This document shows, in pieces, positions 25,528 through 34,630 of a stretch of 64,000 nt of DNA. The stretch is from Spirosoma aerolatum (GTDB taxonomy: Bacteria; Bacteroidota; Bacteroidia; Cytophagales; Spirosomataceae). A program made the translations under genes and the position numbers. The DNA lies in contig NZ_CP020104.1 of assembly GCF_002056795.1 (NCBI RefSeq), positions 5,279,501-5,343,500 of the forward strand. The letters run 5' to 3'. Positions within the stretch are counted from its first letter, which is position 1. Every line of letters begins with the position of its first letter. The notes beneath the pieces were generated by a model that did no database searches, was not told where the DNA came from, and saw only the letters and a list, made by a program, of their open reading frames with translations.

Positions 25528-26646
25528 TTACCGTTTCGATAATCCTGCGAAAGCCGTAACCCGCTGCCGGACATTTTCCCGAATATTCATCCAGAACAGG
25601 TTGTAATCCAGCACATGCAGGTTTTTCATGTGCTTTAACCGATCATCGATCCCATCGGGCAAACTGACCCATAGAATAGCCGACTGGGGTTCAATACCCG
25701 CCCCAATGCTATGTGGCAACAATTCATTGAAACCCCGTAATGCCCCGGCATGCAGATCGCTGAAAGCCCATTGCGTAGCAGTTGTCCAGGCCAGTGGATT
25801 GATACAGAGCGAGTTTCCATTTTCCTCTTCTACAGGCCGGGGAATCTCCCCTTTTGCATACGACCGCCAGCCCACCACACAGCCCGTTGCCGTTGGCGAA
25901 TCGCCCCAGGGCAATTGCTTAAAGGCTCGCTTCTCAATCTGGTAACCCACCACGTAGGCGCAGACCAGTTGCTGTTGCAGCGGCTTCCCATCAAAAAACT
26001 CCTGCAACAGCCGAATCGCGTGCAAACTCCCCTGGCTATGCGAGGCAATCACAATGGGCCGCCCATGGTTGTGGTGACCGAGGTAGTACAGAAACGCTTT
26101 TCTAATGTCGCCATACGCCAGATCGAAGGCAGCCTGTGCTTTGGGAGAATCCCGCACGAAAAACGCTTTCAGGCTGGCCTGTCGATACCGGGGGGCAAAA
26201 ACGCGGCAGCTCCCATTAAACACCGATGCCTGATACAGAATAGGCCGTAAGTCGGTCGTACGGTTCAGCGCCGTATCGCGCAGGTCGGCATTCCAGGCCG
26301 AATTTCGTAGCTCAGCCAGCAGATTAGTCCGTTGCTGAGTCGGAGCAGATGCGTCGGCTTCCGAATGAATCCCCGTTCCGAACGTAGTTGGGTGAATAAA
26401 GAATACATCGGCCAGCGTATCGCGTTGTTCGGCTTTCAGAAAGGCGGGGATACTGTCGGCCACATCGTGCTTGTCAGGCGAAGCTGCCCAATAATAAAGG
26501 TTGCTGTAGTCCGGTACCGGGCCAGTAGTAGGCGCTGCGTTCCGGTCGAAATTCCGCTCCATCATCTGTTGCATCAGCCGGCCTCGCTGTGCCAGGGTAG
26601 TCTGCGCCATCAGTAAGGTAGCGACTATAAAAAGGCTGTTTTTCAT
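25528..26646 (-). CDS. DUF3089 alpha/beta-hydrolase-like exported protein
   Basis: A 372-aa protein starting at ATG 26646 with signal peptide MKNSLFIVATLLMAQTTLAQ. The DUF3089 domain occupies most of the rest: DVFFIHPTTFGTG near the start, then the nucleophile elbow PIVIASHSQGSLHAIRLL, where the Ser in SHSQGS is the likely catalytic serine. The conserved CVVGWRSYAKG and a late YNLFWMNIRENVRQRV follow. It is probably a periplasmic esterase or lipase. It is the last of a three-gene minus-strand set after the LytS-type kinase and LytTR regulator, with a 17-bp gap. Confidence 0.85.
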   Translation of the reverse strand: MKNSLFIVATLLMAQTTLAQRGRLMQQMMERNFDRNAAPTTGPVPDYSNLYYWAASPDKHDVADSIPAFLKAEQRDTLADVFFIHPTTFGTGIHSEADASAPTQQRTNLLAELRNSAWNADLRDTALNRTTDLRPILYQASVFNGSCRVFAPRYRQASLKAFFVRDSPKAQAAFDLAYGDIRKAFLYYLGHHNHGRPIVIASHSQGSLHAIRLLQEFFDGKPLQQQLVCAYVVGYQIEKRAFKQLPWGDSPTATGCVVGWRSYAKGEIPRPVEEENGNSLCINPLAWTTATQWAFSDLHAGALRGFNELLPHSIGAGIEPQSAILWVSLPDGIDDRLKHMKNLHVLDYNLFWMNIRENVRQRVTAFAGLSKR

Positions 26647-26663
26647 GATGATTCTCCAAAATG

Positions 26664-27461
26664 CTAAAAGGCTTCCATCCATTTTTTGAATTGGCTTACC
26701 CGATCTTTACTGATGAGCACCTGAACACTGGATTCGGGTTGGAGCCGCAACTGGAGCCGTCCATTAAAGTATAATTCGGCCTCCCGAATGCTGTTGCGGG
26801 CTACAATAAATTGTCGATTGGCTCGAAAAAACTGCTGCGGATCAAGTTGGGTTTCCAGTTCTTCCAGATTCAGGTCGATGGCGTAGCTTACCGGTCGTTC
26901 CGACAGTCGGCGTTCGTTGGGCCGATCATACAGCGTTGCCGACACTACGCCACCCTCAATCGCGAAATAGGCCACATCGGCCACGTTTATGGGCAACAGC
27001 TTATCCCGAAACGCTAGCAAAAAACTCTGCCGATACGCTGGGGGCAAAAACGCCCGCCCACTCAATAAGGTCTGCATCTGCTGAATCAGATGGTGGGCAA
27101 CCGGCTGGGCCAGGGATCGGTATTTTTGTAGACTCCCTTCAAGCGACTCACGATCAATGGGTTTCAGCAGATAATCGATGCTATTGTATCGAAACGCCCG
27201 TATGGCATATTCATCATAAGCGGTTGTAAAAATGATCGGGCAGGGCACCGTCACGGTTTCGAGCAATGAAAACGACAGTCCATCGGCCAGTTGAATATCC
27301 GAGAAGATCAGATCCGGTGTCGGCAGCGTTAGCCATTGGGTCCGCCCATCTTCTACGCTATCGATCACACCCGTTACGTGCAACTCCGGTTCGATTTCCC
27401 GGAGCAAGGCCATGATGTGGCTCGCTGCCGTTTGTTCATCTTCAATAATCAAGACACGCAT
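26664..27461 (-). CDS. LytTR-family response regulator
   Basis: A 265-aa response regulator. The receiver domain is residues 1-118, with phosphoacceptor Asp in PDLIFSDIQLADG and the switch Thr in CPIIFTTAYDEYAIRAF. It is followed by YLLKPIDRESLEGSL and a LytTR DNA-binding domain at about 160-262 (FFRANRQFIVARNSIREAEL). It lies 20 bp downstream of its histidine kinase gene and presumably is phosphorylated by it. Confidence 0.92.
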   Translation of the reverse strand: MRVLIIEDEQTAASHIMALLREIEPELHVTGVIDSVEDGRTQWLTLPTPDLIFSDIQLADGLSFSLLETVTVPCPIIFTTAYDEYAIRAFRYNSIDYLLKPIDRESLEGSLQKYRSLAQPVAHHLIQQMQTLLSGRAFLPPAYRQSFLLAFRDKLLPINVADVAYFAIEGGVVSATLYDRPNERRLSERPVSYAIDLNLEELETQLDPQQFFRANRQFIVARNSIREAELYFNGRLQLRLQPESSVQVLISKDRVSQFKKWMEAF

Positions 27462-27481
27462 GACAGTTCATTGATTTCGGT

Positions 27482-28543
27482 TTATCGGAGTTGGTTTAAG
27501 GACTGACCGGACGTTAGCGGAATAATTGGTAAATGCACGCTAAACTCGTTGTCGGTTCGGATAAGCTGAATCGATTTACCAGTCAGTAGCCGATACCGAT
27601 TATCCAGATTCGACAAGCCACTCCCCATGCCATCGGTCGGCTCGGCTTTGGGCCGTCGTGCATTCCGAACAACAATCCATTCATGGGTTGGGTCAGTCGT
27701 CAGGTGAATGGTAAGGGGACGGGCGTTCGAAACAACGTTATGTTTGACCGCATTTTCGATCAGTAGTTGCAGCGACATAGGTGGTATCAGCCAGGGAGCC
27801 TGCGCTGGTAATGCATTTTCGATGCGCAGATTCGTGCCAAAGCGAATCGTCAGCAGATAGGAATAGGCAGAGGTAAACTGCATTTCGTCGGCAAAGGGGA
27901 CCAACGTCTGCTGTTGTGTCTGCAACGAGTACCGTAATACCTGCGATAATTTTGCCAGATACTGCTGACTCTTAGGCTCTCCTTCCCGAATAAGCGAACT
28001 GAGGGCGTTGAGCGAATTGAACAGAAAATGAGGATTAAGCTGCGCCCGGAGCGTGTCGAGCTGCGCTTGCAGACTCTGCCGTTTTAGCTGCTCGTTCTCT
28101 GCCTGCATAGCCCGGTTCTCTTGCAGAACGGTCAGGAAATAACCGATTGGCAGGGCCGTTACCCAAACGAAAAAACTGCGAAAGTAGGATGTTATAACCA
28201 CCAACATGGGCCGATCGGGATACCAGAGCACTAACAAGGCGACAAACGCACCCGTTAAAAAAACGTAGAGGATGAAGTTGATTCCGTACCACCCCACCAG
28301 ACCAAACCGGTTTCGGTATAGCTTTCGGCCGAGCACGTATCGGTTGATTTCGATAAAGAAGAAGGCAAAGAGGACATGAAAAATCAGGCGACTTACAGCA
28401 AGCCCTGGTCCTACATCGGGGGCTCCTGGCAAAAAGGACAAACGCGCCCTGGCTGTTAATCGCAACAGCGGTAGGTTCACCAGCACCCCAATAATCAGCG
28501 ACGCTACTGCGGCAATCTGACGCCACGACAAACGACTATTCAT
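27482..28543 (-). CDS. LytS/YehU-type sensor histidine kinase
   Basis: A 353-aa inner-membrane kinase starting at ATG 28543. Four hydrophobic segments lie in the first about 145 residues (IAAVASLIIGVLVNLPLLRL, LIFHVLFAFFFIEINRYVLG, GINFILYVFLTGAFVALLVL, FFVWVTALPIGYFLTVL). A coiled coil leads to the His_kinase domain, with phosphoacceptor His in LRAQLNPHFLFNSLNALSSL. A HATPase region has the N-box LLIENAVKHN and a GSGLSNLDNRY G-box. It pairs with the downstream LytTR regulator. Confidence 0.92.
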   Translation of the reverse strand: MNSRLSWRQIAAVASLIIGVLVNLPLLRLTARARLSFLPGAPDVGPGLAVSRLIFHVLFAFFFIEINRYVLGRKLYRNRFGLVGWYGINFILYVFLTGAFVALLVLWYPDRPMLVVITSYFRSFFVWVTALPIGYFLTVLQENRAMQAENEQLKRQSLQAQLDTLRAQLNPHFLFNSLNALSSLIREGEPKSQQYLAKLSQVLRYSLQTQQQTLVPFADEMQFTSAYSYLLTIRFGTNLRIENALPAQAPWLIPPMSLQLLIENAVKHNVVSNARPLTIHLTTDPTHEWIVVRNARRPKAEPTDGMGSGLSNLDNRYRLLTGKSIQLIRTDNEFSVHLPIIPLTSGQSLNQLR

Positions 28544-28722
28544 ACCCCAAGATACGCAGGTACGGAGGCTTGGTTGGCAAAAAACAAATGAAACCCCCAA
28601 AGTCGAACGTTAGGCTGACAATTTGGTGGGCGAGAACACACCTATGCATTCATCACCCCAGTGTTTACGAACACGTCTATATGGGCTAGCTTCTCTATTT
28701 TTTTACGTGTCGGCTCTTCCTG

Positions 28723-29457
28723 CTAGAGCAATCCAATATGTTCAATTAATTCTAAAAACGTTTTTTTCTGGCTTTTGCTGATGGGCAATTGATGGTTGCC
28801 TATGGACACAACATTGTTCTGGATAAAATTGATTTTATAGAGGTTAACCATGTACGAACGGTGGATTCGCAAAAACTGATGCGAGGGGAGCACGTCCGCC
28901 ATCTTTGAAAACGATTGGAGTACAATATGTTTAGCCGTATCGGTATAAATCCGTAAATACTCACCCAAGCCTTCTACAAACAGGACATCATCAAAATTGA
29001 GCCGCACAATTTTATAGTCGGATTTTACAAAGAAAAACGGAAGTGTAGGGGCTTTAGCAGCAGGTAAAACCTTTATATTAAGTCGATTCTGGGCTAAAAC
29101 CTCCCTAATCTGTCGACTCAACTGAAGGGTAGGATTGTCGGGCGATACAAAACCAGCGGCCCCTACCATAAACGCATCGGCAGCCACAGCCCTATTGGCA
29201 CTACAGACCAGAATAGGCGGACAAAAGTCAAGCTCCTGCCAAACCAGAAACGCCTGAATAGGCAACTGCTCAACCACTACAAACGCCAGATTATAGTCGT
29301 CTTCCTGCAGGCGTTTCTCAAACTGCCCTATCTCGCTGACCACCCGTATCGTATTGCTCGACGAGGCATTGTGCAGGTGTTGCTTTAGCCAACGACTGGC
29401 GTCGTAGGTCTCTTCATAGATCAGGCAATTGAGCGATTCTGTACTCTCGGAGGTCAT
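28723..29457 (-). CDS. LytTR transcriptional regulator with degenerate receiver-like domain
   Basis: A 244-aa protein. Residues 1-125 follow a receiver-like pattern, but the phosphoacceptor position appears as Glu in LAFVVVEQLP, so control by phosphorylation is doubtful. Residues about 140-240 are a LytTR DNA-binding domain (FVKSDYKIVRLNFDDVLFVE, SHQFLRIHRSYMVNLYKINF, QLPISKSQKKTFLELI). It is divergent from the PqqD/ATP-grasp operon with 136 bp between, and is the obvious candidate regulator of that operon. No partner kinase is adjacent. Confidence 0.85.
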   Translation of the reverse strand: MTSESTESLNCLIYEETYDASRWLKQHLHNASSSNTIRVVSEIGQFEKRLQEDDYNLAFVVVEQLPIQAFLVWQELDFCPPILVCSANRAVAADAFMVGAAGFVSPDNPTLQLSRQIREVLAQNRLNIKVLPAAKAPTLPFFFVKSDYKIVRLNFDDVLFVEGLGEYLRIYTDTAKHIVLQSFSKMADVLPSHQFLRIHRSYMVNLYKINFIQNNVVSIGNHQLPISKSQKKTFLELIEHIGLL

Positions 29458-29593
29458 GTACCGTTTACTGAAATTTTATGTCCGTTTGCTGAACGTTTCG
29501 ATGCGTCTGCTGAATCGTCCGTAGGGTTTATGGCTTAGACGTCGTCTTTCTGGCAAATCCTACGGTCATCGGGCCGATAAAAACGAACTTTTT

Positions 29594-29836
29594 ATGAAAC
29601 TCAAAAAAAGCGTTGCCATTAGCGAAAATGGGTTTGTCTTCAACGCATCGCGAGGAGACTCCTTTTCGACAAACCCATCCGGAACCCAAATTCTGGACTG
29701 GCTCAGGCTGGGCAAAACAGATGGTGAGATGAAGGCCCTGTTACTGGCTCAGTATGAAATTGATGAAGCCACCTGCGAGTAAGACCTGTACGATTTCATT
29801 AAGATCTTGAAACAATATAACCTGTTAGACGTATGA
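29594..29836 (+). pseudogene. PqqD-like peptide chaperone gene interrupted by an in-frame TAA
   Basis: The frame from ATG 29594 encodes 62 residues (MKLKKSVAISENGFVFNASR, then GDSFSTNPSGTQILDWL) and stops at TAA 29780-29782. The same frame continues for 17 more sense codons (DLYDFIKILKQYNLLDV) to TGA 29834-29836, and that tail is exactly the missing last helix of a PqqD-type domain. The second stop also forms an ATGA overlap with the ATP-grasp gene, showing the longer form is the ancestral product. PqqD-like domains bind leader peptides in RiPP pathways. The TAA is either a recent null mutation, a sequencing error, or yields a shortened protein. Confidence 0.75.
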
Positions 29837-30909
29837 ACAAGCTACCCGTAACCATCGCCGTCACAGGACTTAACAATTCTGACAATCCTGGCCCTGGCAT
29901 TCCCGTTATTCGCAGCCTACGCGAGAGCCGCTATCTGGATGTTCGGATTGTGGGGCTTTCCTACGAAAATCTTGAACCGGGTATTTATTTGGACGATATG
30001 GTGGATATGGTGTATTCCATTCCGTACCCATCGCTCGGCCACGAAACCCTGCTGGCCCGTCTGACCTATATCCATGAGCAGGAAGGGCTGGATGTAATTA
30101 TTCCAAACTTTGATGCCGAACTGTTCAGCTTTATCAAAATCAGTGACAGGTTAGTTAGTATGGGCATTCGCACGTTGTTGCCAACACAGGAACAGTTTGA
30201 TGCCCGATTGAAAGGCAAACTGGCCGAATTTGGCGAGCAGTTCCATATAAATGTCCCTAAAAGCGTGACGGTTTTCCGGGCCGACGAGTTAGGACAGGCG
30301 CTTCAATTGTTTAGCTATCCAGTGGTCGTAAAGGGCAAGTTTTATGAAGCCTACATTGCCCACACCCCTGAGCAGGCCCAGAGCTACTTCTATAAACTGG
30401 CAGCCAAGTGGGGTACACCTATCATTCTTCAGCAATTCATTCGGGGGCAGGAGTTTAACATAACGGCATTGGGCGATGGTAAAGGCCGACTGATGGGAGC
30501 CGTTCCGATGCGAAAAACGTACATCACATCCAATGGCAAAGGCTGGGCTGGAGTTTCGATAGAAGATGAAAACCTGCTTGAGATGGCTCGCGAAGTGGTT
30601 TCTCAGATGCGCTGGGGCGGAGGCATGGAGCTTGAACTGATGAAGGAGGACAGCACCGGCGATGTGTATCTGATTGAGATAAATCCGCGTTTTCCGGCCT
30701 GGGTGTATCTGGCGGCTGCCTGTGGTCAAAACCATCCCGACATGCTGGTTCGGCTGGCATTGGGCGAAGATGTAGAGCCTTCAGATGAGTATGAGGTAGG
30801 AAAGATGTTTGTCCGCTATTCGTGGGATATGATTTGCGACATGAGCCGCTTTCAGGAGATTGCCACCACGGGTGAAATGGCAATACGGCCTTTAGAGTTG
30901 GTACAATAA
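29833..30909 (+). CDS. ATP-grasp ligase, carbamoyl-phosphate-synthase-like
   Basis: A 358-aa ATP-grasp enzyme. The N-terminal pre-ATP-grasp part (TIAVTGLNNSDNPGPGIPVI) binds a nucleotide-type substrate. The ATP-grasp core runs from about 105 to 300, with YPVVVKGKFYEAYIA, PIILQQFIRGQEFNI and metal-binding GDVYLIEINPRFPAWVYLA. Such enzymes make an acyl-phosphate and ligate it to an amine or thiol. It overlaps the PqqD-like gene by ATGA and is followed after 32 bp by a PLP decarboxylase, suggesting synthesis of an amide-linked small molecule or peptide modification. Substrate unknown. Confidence 0.85.
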   Translation: MNKLPVTIAVTGLNNSDNPGPGIPVIRSLRESRYLDVRIVGLSYENLEPGIYLDDMVDMVYSIPYPSLGHETLLARLTYIHEQEGLDVIIPNFDAELFSFIKISDRLVSMGIRTLLPTQEQFDARLKGKLAEFGEQFHINVPKSVTVFRADELGQALQLFSYPVVVKGKFYEAYIAHTPEQAQSYFYKLAAKWGTPIILQQFIRGQEFNITALGDGKGRLMGAVPMRKTYITSNGKGWAGVSIEDENLLEMAREVVSQMRWGGGMELELMKEDSTGDVYLIEINPRFPAWVYLAAACGQNHPDMLVRLALGEDVEPSDEYEVGKMFVRYSWDMICDMSRFQEIATTGEMAIRPLELVQ

Positions 30910-30941
30910 ACCCGCCACCTAACAGAGAATTTTCTAACATC

Positions 30942-32309
30942 ATGGAAGTCTTACAAAAAATAAAATACGAACGTCCTGTTATTAAACAGCTTAATGCAGG
31001 CATAACCAACAAATTCGGGGCACAAACGGGCTTTATCCCCCATACACACATTGATGGTGTGGCGGTGAAAGACCTTATGGCTAAGTATGGTTCGCCGTTG
31101 TTTGTAATTTCGGAGCGAAGCCTTCGGCAAACCTATCAGGAAGCTTACAACGCGTTCGCCAATCGATACCCGAATGTGCAGTTTGCCTGGTCGTACAAGA
31201 CCAATTATATGAATGCGGTATGCCGTGTATTCCATCAGGAAGGCTCTTGGGCCGAAGTGGTATCACGGTTCGAGTATGAGAAAGCGTTAGGCAATGGCGT
31301 ACCTGGCGACAAAATCATTTTCAATGGGCCCGACAAAACCGCCGACGACCATCGGGTGGCAGTGCAGAATAACTCTCCCATTCATATTGACCATTTCGAT
31401 GAGTTGTATGGACTGATGGAAGTAAGTGCCAAACTAGGCAAACGCCCTAAAGTAGCTATTCGGGTCAATATGGACACAGGCGTTCAGCCTATGTGGGACC
31501 GCTTTGGGTTCAATTACGAAAGTGGTCAGGCATGGGATGCGATTACCAAAATAATCCAGACCGACAAAATGGATCTGGTAGGTTTGCATTGCCATATCGG
31601 AACCTTTATGCTCTCGACCAATGCCTACGCGGTGGCGGCTTCGAAAATGGCCGACCTGGCCCTGAACGTGAAACGGCAATTTGGCATCGACATTCAATAC
31701 CTTGATTTAGGCGGTGGGTTTGCCTCAAAAAATACGCTAAAGGGTGCTTATCTAAGCGGTACCGACATTACCCCATCGTTCCATGATTACGCCGAACAAA
31801 TCTGTACGACCCTGATTAAAGCGGGTTTCCGGTCGGAGGAGTTACCCTTGCTAATTCTGGAGACTGGACGGGCGCTGGTGGACGATGCAGGGTATTTGCT
31901 GGGTACAGTGCTGGCTAACAAACGCTTGTCCGACGGTCGACGGGCCACCATTATGGATTTTGGTGTCAATCTGCTCTTCACCTCGTTCTGGTATGAACAC
32001 GCCATTTCGCCTGCGCAGGATTGTAGCCAATATGCCGAAGATGCGGTGTTGTATGGCCCTCTCTGCATGAATATTGATGTGGTGCGTGAAAGTGTCAAGC
32101 TCCCTCCGCTCAACAAAGGTGACCAGGTGGTGGTGCATCGGGTGGGAGCCTATAACATGACCCAATGGATGCAGTTTATTTCGCTCCGGCCCAATATTGT
32201 TCTGATTGATATGGACGGGCAGCCGCACCTGATCCGCAAGCACGAAACGGTTGGCGATTTGACCCAGTTAGAATTGACTCCTACTCACCTTGAATCATTC
32301 GATTTATAG
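30942..32309 (+). CDS. PLP-dependent decarboxylase, Orn/DAP/Arg class III
   Basis: A 455-aa fold-type III enzyme related to diaminopimelate decarboxylase. Visible are the PLP lysine region WSYKTNYMNAVCRVF, the LVGLHCHIGTFM block, the phosphate-binding LDLGGGFASK, LLILETGRALVDDAGYLLG, and the substrate-side Cys in LYGPLCMNIDVV. It is longer than LysA, mainly through N-terminal residues 1-45. In this operon it is unlikely to be the lysine enzyme. It more likely decarboxylates an amino acid made or consumed with the ATP-grasp partner. The substrate is not predictable. Confidence 0.85.
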   Translation: MEVLQKIKYERPVIKQLNAGITNKFGAQTGFIPHTHIDGVAVKDLMAKYGSPLFVISERSLRQTYQEAYNAFANRYPNVQFAWSYKTNYMNAVCRVFHQEGSWAEVVSRFEYEKALGNGVPGDKIIFNGPDKTADDHRVAVQNNSPIHIDHFDELYGLMEVSAKLGKRPKVAIRVNMDTGVQPMWDRFGFNYESGQAWDAITKIIQTDKMDLVGLHCHIGTFMLSTNAYAVAASKMADLALNVKRQFGIDIQYLDLGGGFASKNTLKGAYLSGTDITPSFHDYAEQICTTLIKAGFRSEELPLLILETGRALVDDAGYLLGTVLANKRLSDGRRATIMDFGVNLLFTSFWYEHAISPAQDCSQYAEDAVLYGPLCMNIDVVRESVKLPPLNKGDQVVVHRVGAYNMTQWMQFISLRPNIVLIDMDGQPHLIRKHETVGDLTQLELTPTHLESFDL

Positions 32310-32362
32310 GTCACTACTAACCCTTTTTGTCACGAACCATTCATGCTCACACAAGCACCCCA

Positions 32363-32401
32363 GGGCATGAATACTCGGTTTTTAAATGCCCTCTTGAGGG
32401 C
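32363..32401 (+). promoter_or_regulatory. Mutually exclusive hairpins before the urea-transporter fusion gene
   Basis: GGGCAT (32363-32368) can pair with ATGCCC (32386-32391). GCCCT (32388-32392) can instead pair with AGGGC (32397-32401) to form a CTTG-capped hairpin. The two share bases 32388-32391, so only one can form. The segment sits 19-57 bp before the ATG at 32420, within the operon leader. It could tune translation; no ligand is implied. Confidence 0.35.
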
Positions 32402-32419
32402 GAGGTTTCTTGTTTTATC

Positions 32420-34630
32420 ATGAAAGATACCATCAAAACTATCGTTGACGGGGTTTTGAACAGCTACGCGCAATTGTTTTTTACCCAAGATAAAGTAACG
32501 GGCGTACTGGTGCTAGCAGCATCGCTAACGAACCCTCTTGTAGGTGTGTGGGGATTGATAGGGGCTGTATTGTGTATGCTATTGGGGCTACTGATGGGTA
32601 CCGACCGGACACTGATTCGGCAGGGAATGGTTAGCTTCAATGGGGTTTTGGTTTCGTTAGGACTGGCTTCAACGTTGGCGATCAACGGGGCATTTATAGG
32701 CTTGTTCGGAGTGGCCTGCTTGCTGTCGGTATGGCTGTCGATCACATTTTTTCATCGGTTGGGCAAACACAATCTACCCTCGTTGAGTGCGGCATTTTTA
32801 GGAGGGTATTGGGTGGTCATGATTGCCGTAGCCGGATTCTCCAGTATACACACACAAGCCATTTCGGCCGAAACGCCTGCCCACTGGTACGATTCGCTGG
32901 TGCAGCAGTGGCCCTTGCCCGATGGGGTGCGCTATTACCTGCAATCGCTGGGCTGCATTTTGTTTCAGGGAAACGTAATCGCCGGAGGGTTGGTACTAAT
33001 GGGGATTCTGTGGGCCTCTCGCATTAGTTTCACCTTATCTGTTCTGGGCTTCGGCATCGGTTATGGGCTTTTCAGCAGCCTCGGCGGTAACTCCATTCAT
33101 ATCAGCGACCACTTTATCGGGTTCAATTTCATCCTGACAGCTATTGCCCTGGGCGGGTTCTTCTATGTGCCCAACTGGCGTACCTACGGACTAGCGGCCC
33201 TGAGTATGCCGGTGGTTGTCTTGTTGGCGATGGCTGGCACCAATCTGTTTGGCAAAGTAGGCTTACCGATTGTGTCGCTGCCGTTTGTGCTGGTGGTTCC
33301 GATGGTTATTTACGTACTACGGATGGGCAATCGAATACCCGGCATGGTGGAGGTGATTTATCAGCACTATTCGCCCGAACTCAATCTGTACTCGTTCCGA
33401 AACCACCAGCAACGCTTCGGCAAGTCGACCTATGTCGAAATTGGGTTGCCATTTTTCGGAGAGTGGTCTGTTTATCAAGGCTATAACGGGCGGTTTACGC
33501 ACAAGGACGCCTATCGTTTTGCCTGGGATTTTGTAATTCGGGATGCAGCCGATAAAACCTTTCGGACAACGGGCCTGACTCCCGACGATTACTACAGTTA
33601 CAATATGCCGGTGGTGGCTCCAGCTTCGGGCTATGTGGTGGCTATTGTGGATGGCATTGAGGATAACCCTATTGGCAACATGAACATCAAGGAAAACTGG
33701 GGCAATGCCATTGTCATCAAACATGCCGATTACCTGTACTCGAAAATTGCTCACCTCAAAAAAGACAGTTTCACCGTTCGGCTGGGCGATTATGTTCGGA
33801 AGGGCGATGTGCTGGGAGCACTGGGTAATTCGGGGCGGTCGCCAGAGCCACACATTCATGTTCAGGTACAGGCTACCCCCGATGTCGGTGCGCCCACCAT
33901 CCAATATCCAATCACGTATTACCTGCTCAAAAACCAGCAACAGATTAGCCTGAAAAGCTACGATGTGCCGCAGGAAAATGAAACCATTGCGAACATCCGA
34001 ACCACCCCTCTTTTGCGCGATGCGTTTGGGTTTCTACCTGGTCAGACGCTTCGGTTCGACATCGAAGCCAGTGGTGAACATTGGATGGAGGAGTGGGTAG
34101 TAGGCACTACCAGTCTGAATCAGTCCTATCTGTATTGCGCGGTGACGGGTGCAACAGCCTATTTTGTCAACGACGGAACCATGTTTTACTTCTCGTTGTA
34201 TGTGGGGCCTCGACATGGCTTGTTGTACTATTTTTATCTGGCAGCCTACAAGGTTATGCTTGGATTCTATCGGAGTACCACCATCGACGACGAAATACCG
34301 CTTCAGCAGGTGGACAAAGGCGCAGGACGTTTGATTCAGGATTTTCTGGCTCCTTTCATGGTTTACCGCCATTATCGGTATCAACTGGCTTATACGTATA
34401 TGGACAACCACATCCGGCCTAAAACCTTGCGGATACACTCAACCATACACAAGGCCGTTTTAGGGCGCACACAACAGTTGTACAATTTTGAGTTGACTCT
34501 CGAGAATAAGATGCTTAGTCAACTAACCATTCAATACAGGGGTAAATTACTGACGGCTCGCCAGATTCAATCCGTTGCCGACTCAGCCGAAGCTACCTCC
34601 ATTCCTATTTTAATCGAAGAATTGGTATGA
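32420..34630 (+). CDS. Urea transporter (UT) fused to M23 metallopeptidase domain
   Basis: A 736-aa protein starting at ATG 32420 (MKDTIKTIVDGVLNSYAQLF). The first about 300 residues form a UT-family urea channel with repeated hydrophobic helices and LIRQGMVSFNGVLVSLGLAS, matching the UT signature. Residues about 340-520 are an M23/LytM-type peptidase: HKDAYRFAWDF supplies the first zinc His and Asp, and PHIHVQV the HxH. A beta-rich region follows (HWMEEWVVGTTSLNQSYLY). An upstream in-frame TTG at 32327 is less likely. It overlaps the next gene by ATGA. The fusion suggests a transporter whose periplasmic domain cuts or binds peptidoglycan. The role within this operon is open. Confidence 0.85.
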   Translation: MKDTIKTIVDGVLNSYAQLFFTQDKVTGVLVLAASLTNPLVGVWGLIGAVLCMLLGLLMGTDRTLIRQGMVSFNGVLVSLGLASTLAINGAFIGLFGVACLLSVWLSITFFHRLGKHNLPSLSAAFLGGYWVVMIAVAGFSSIHTQAISAETPAHWYDSLVQQWPLPDGVRYYLQSLGCILFQGNVIAGGLVLMGILWASRISFTLSVLGFGIGYGLFSSLGGNSIHISDHFIGFNFILTAIALGGFFYVPNWRTYGLAALSMPVVVLLAMAGTNLFGKVGLPIVSLPFVLVVPMVIYVLRMGNRIPGMVEVIYQHYSPELNLYSFRNHQQRFGKSTYVEIGLPFFGEWSVYQGYNGRFTHKDAYRFAWDFVIRDAADKTFRTTGLTPDDYYSYNMPVVAPASGYVVAIVDGIEDNPIGNMNIKENWGNAIVIKHADYLYSKIAHLKKDSFTVRLGDYVRKGDVLGALGNSGRSPEPHIHVQVQATPDVGAPTIQYPITYYLLKNQQQISLKSYDVPQENETIANIRTTPLLRDAFGFLPGQTLRFDIEASGEHWMEEWVVGTTSLNQSYLYCAVTGATAYFVNDGTMFYFSLYVGPRHGLLYYFYLAAYKVMLGFYRSTTIDDEIPLQQVDKGAGRLIQDFLAPFMVYRHYRYQLAYTYMDNHIRPKTLRIHSTIHKAVLGRTQQLYNFELTLENKMLSQLTIQYRGKLLTARQIQSVADSAEATSIPILIEELV

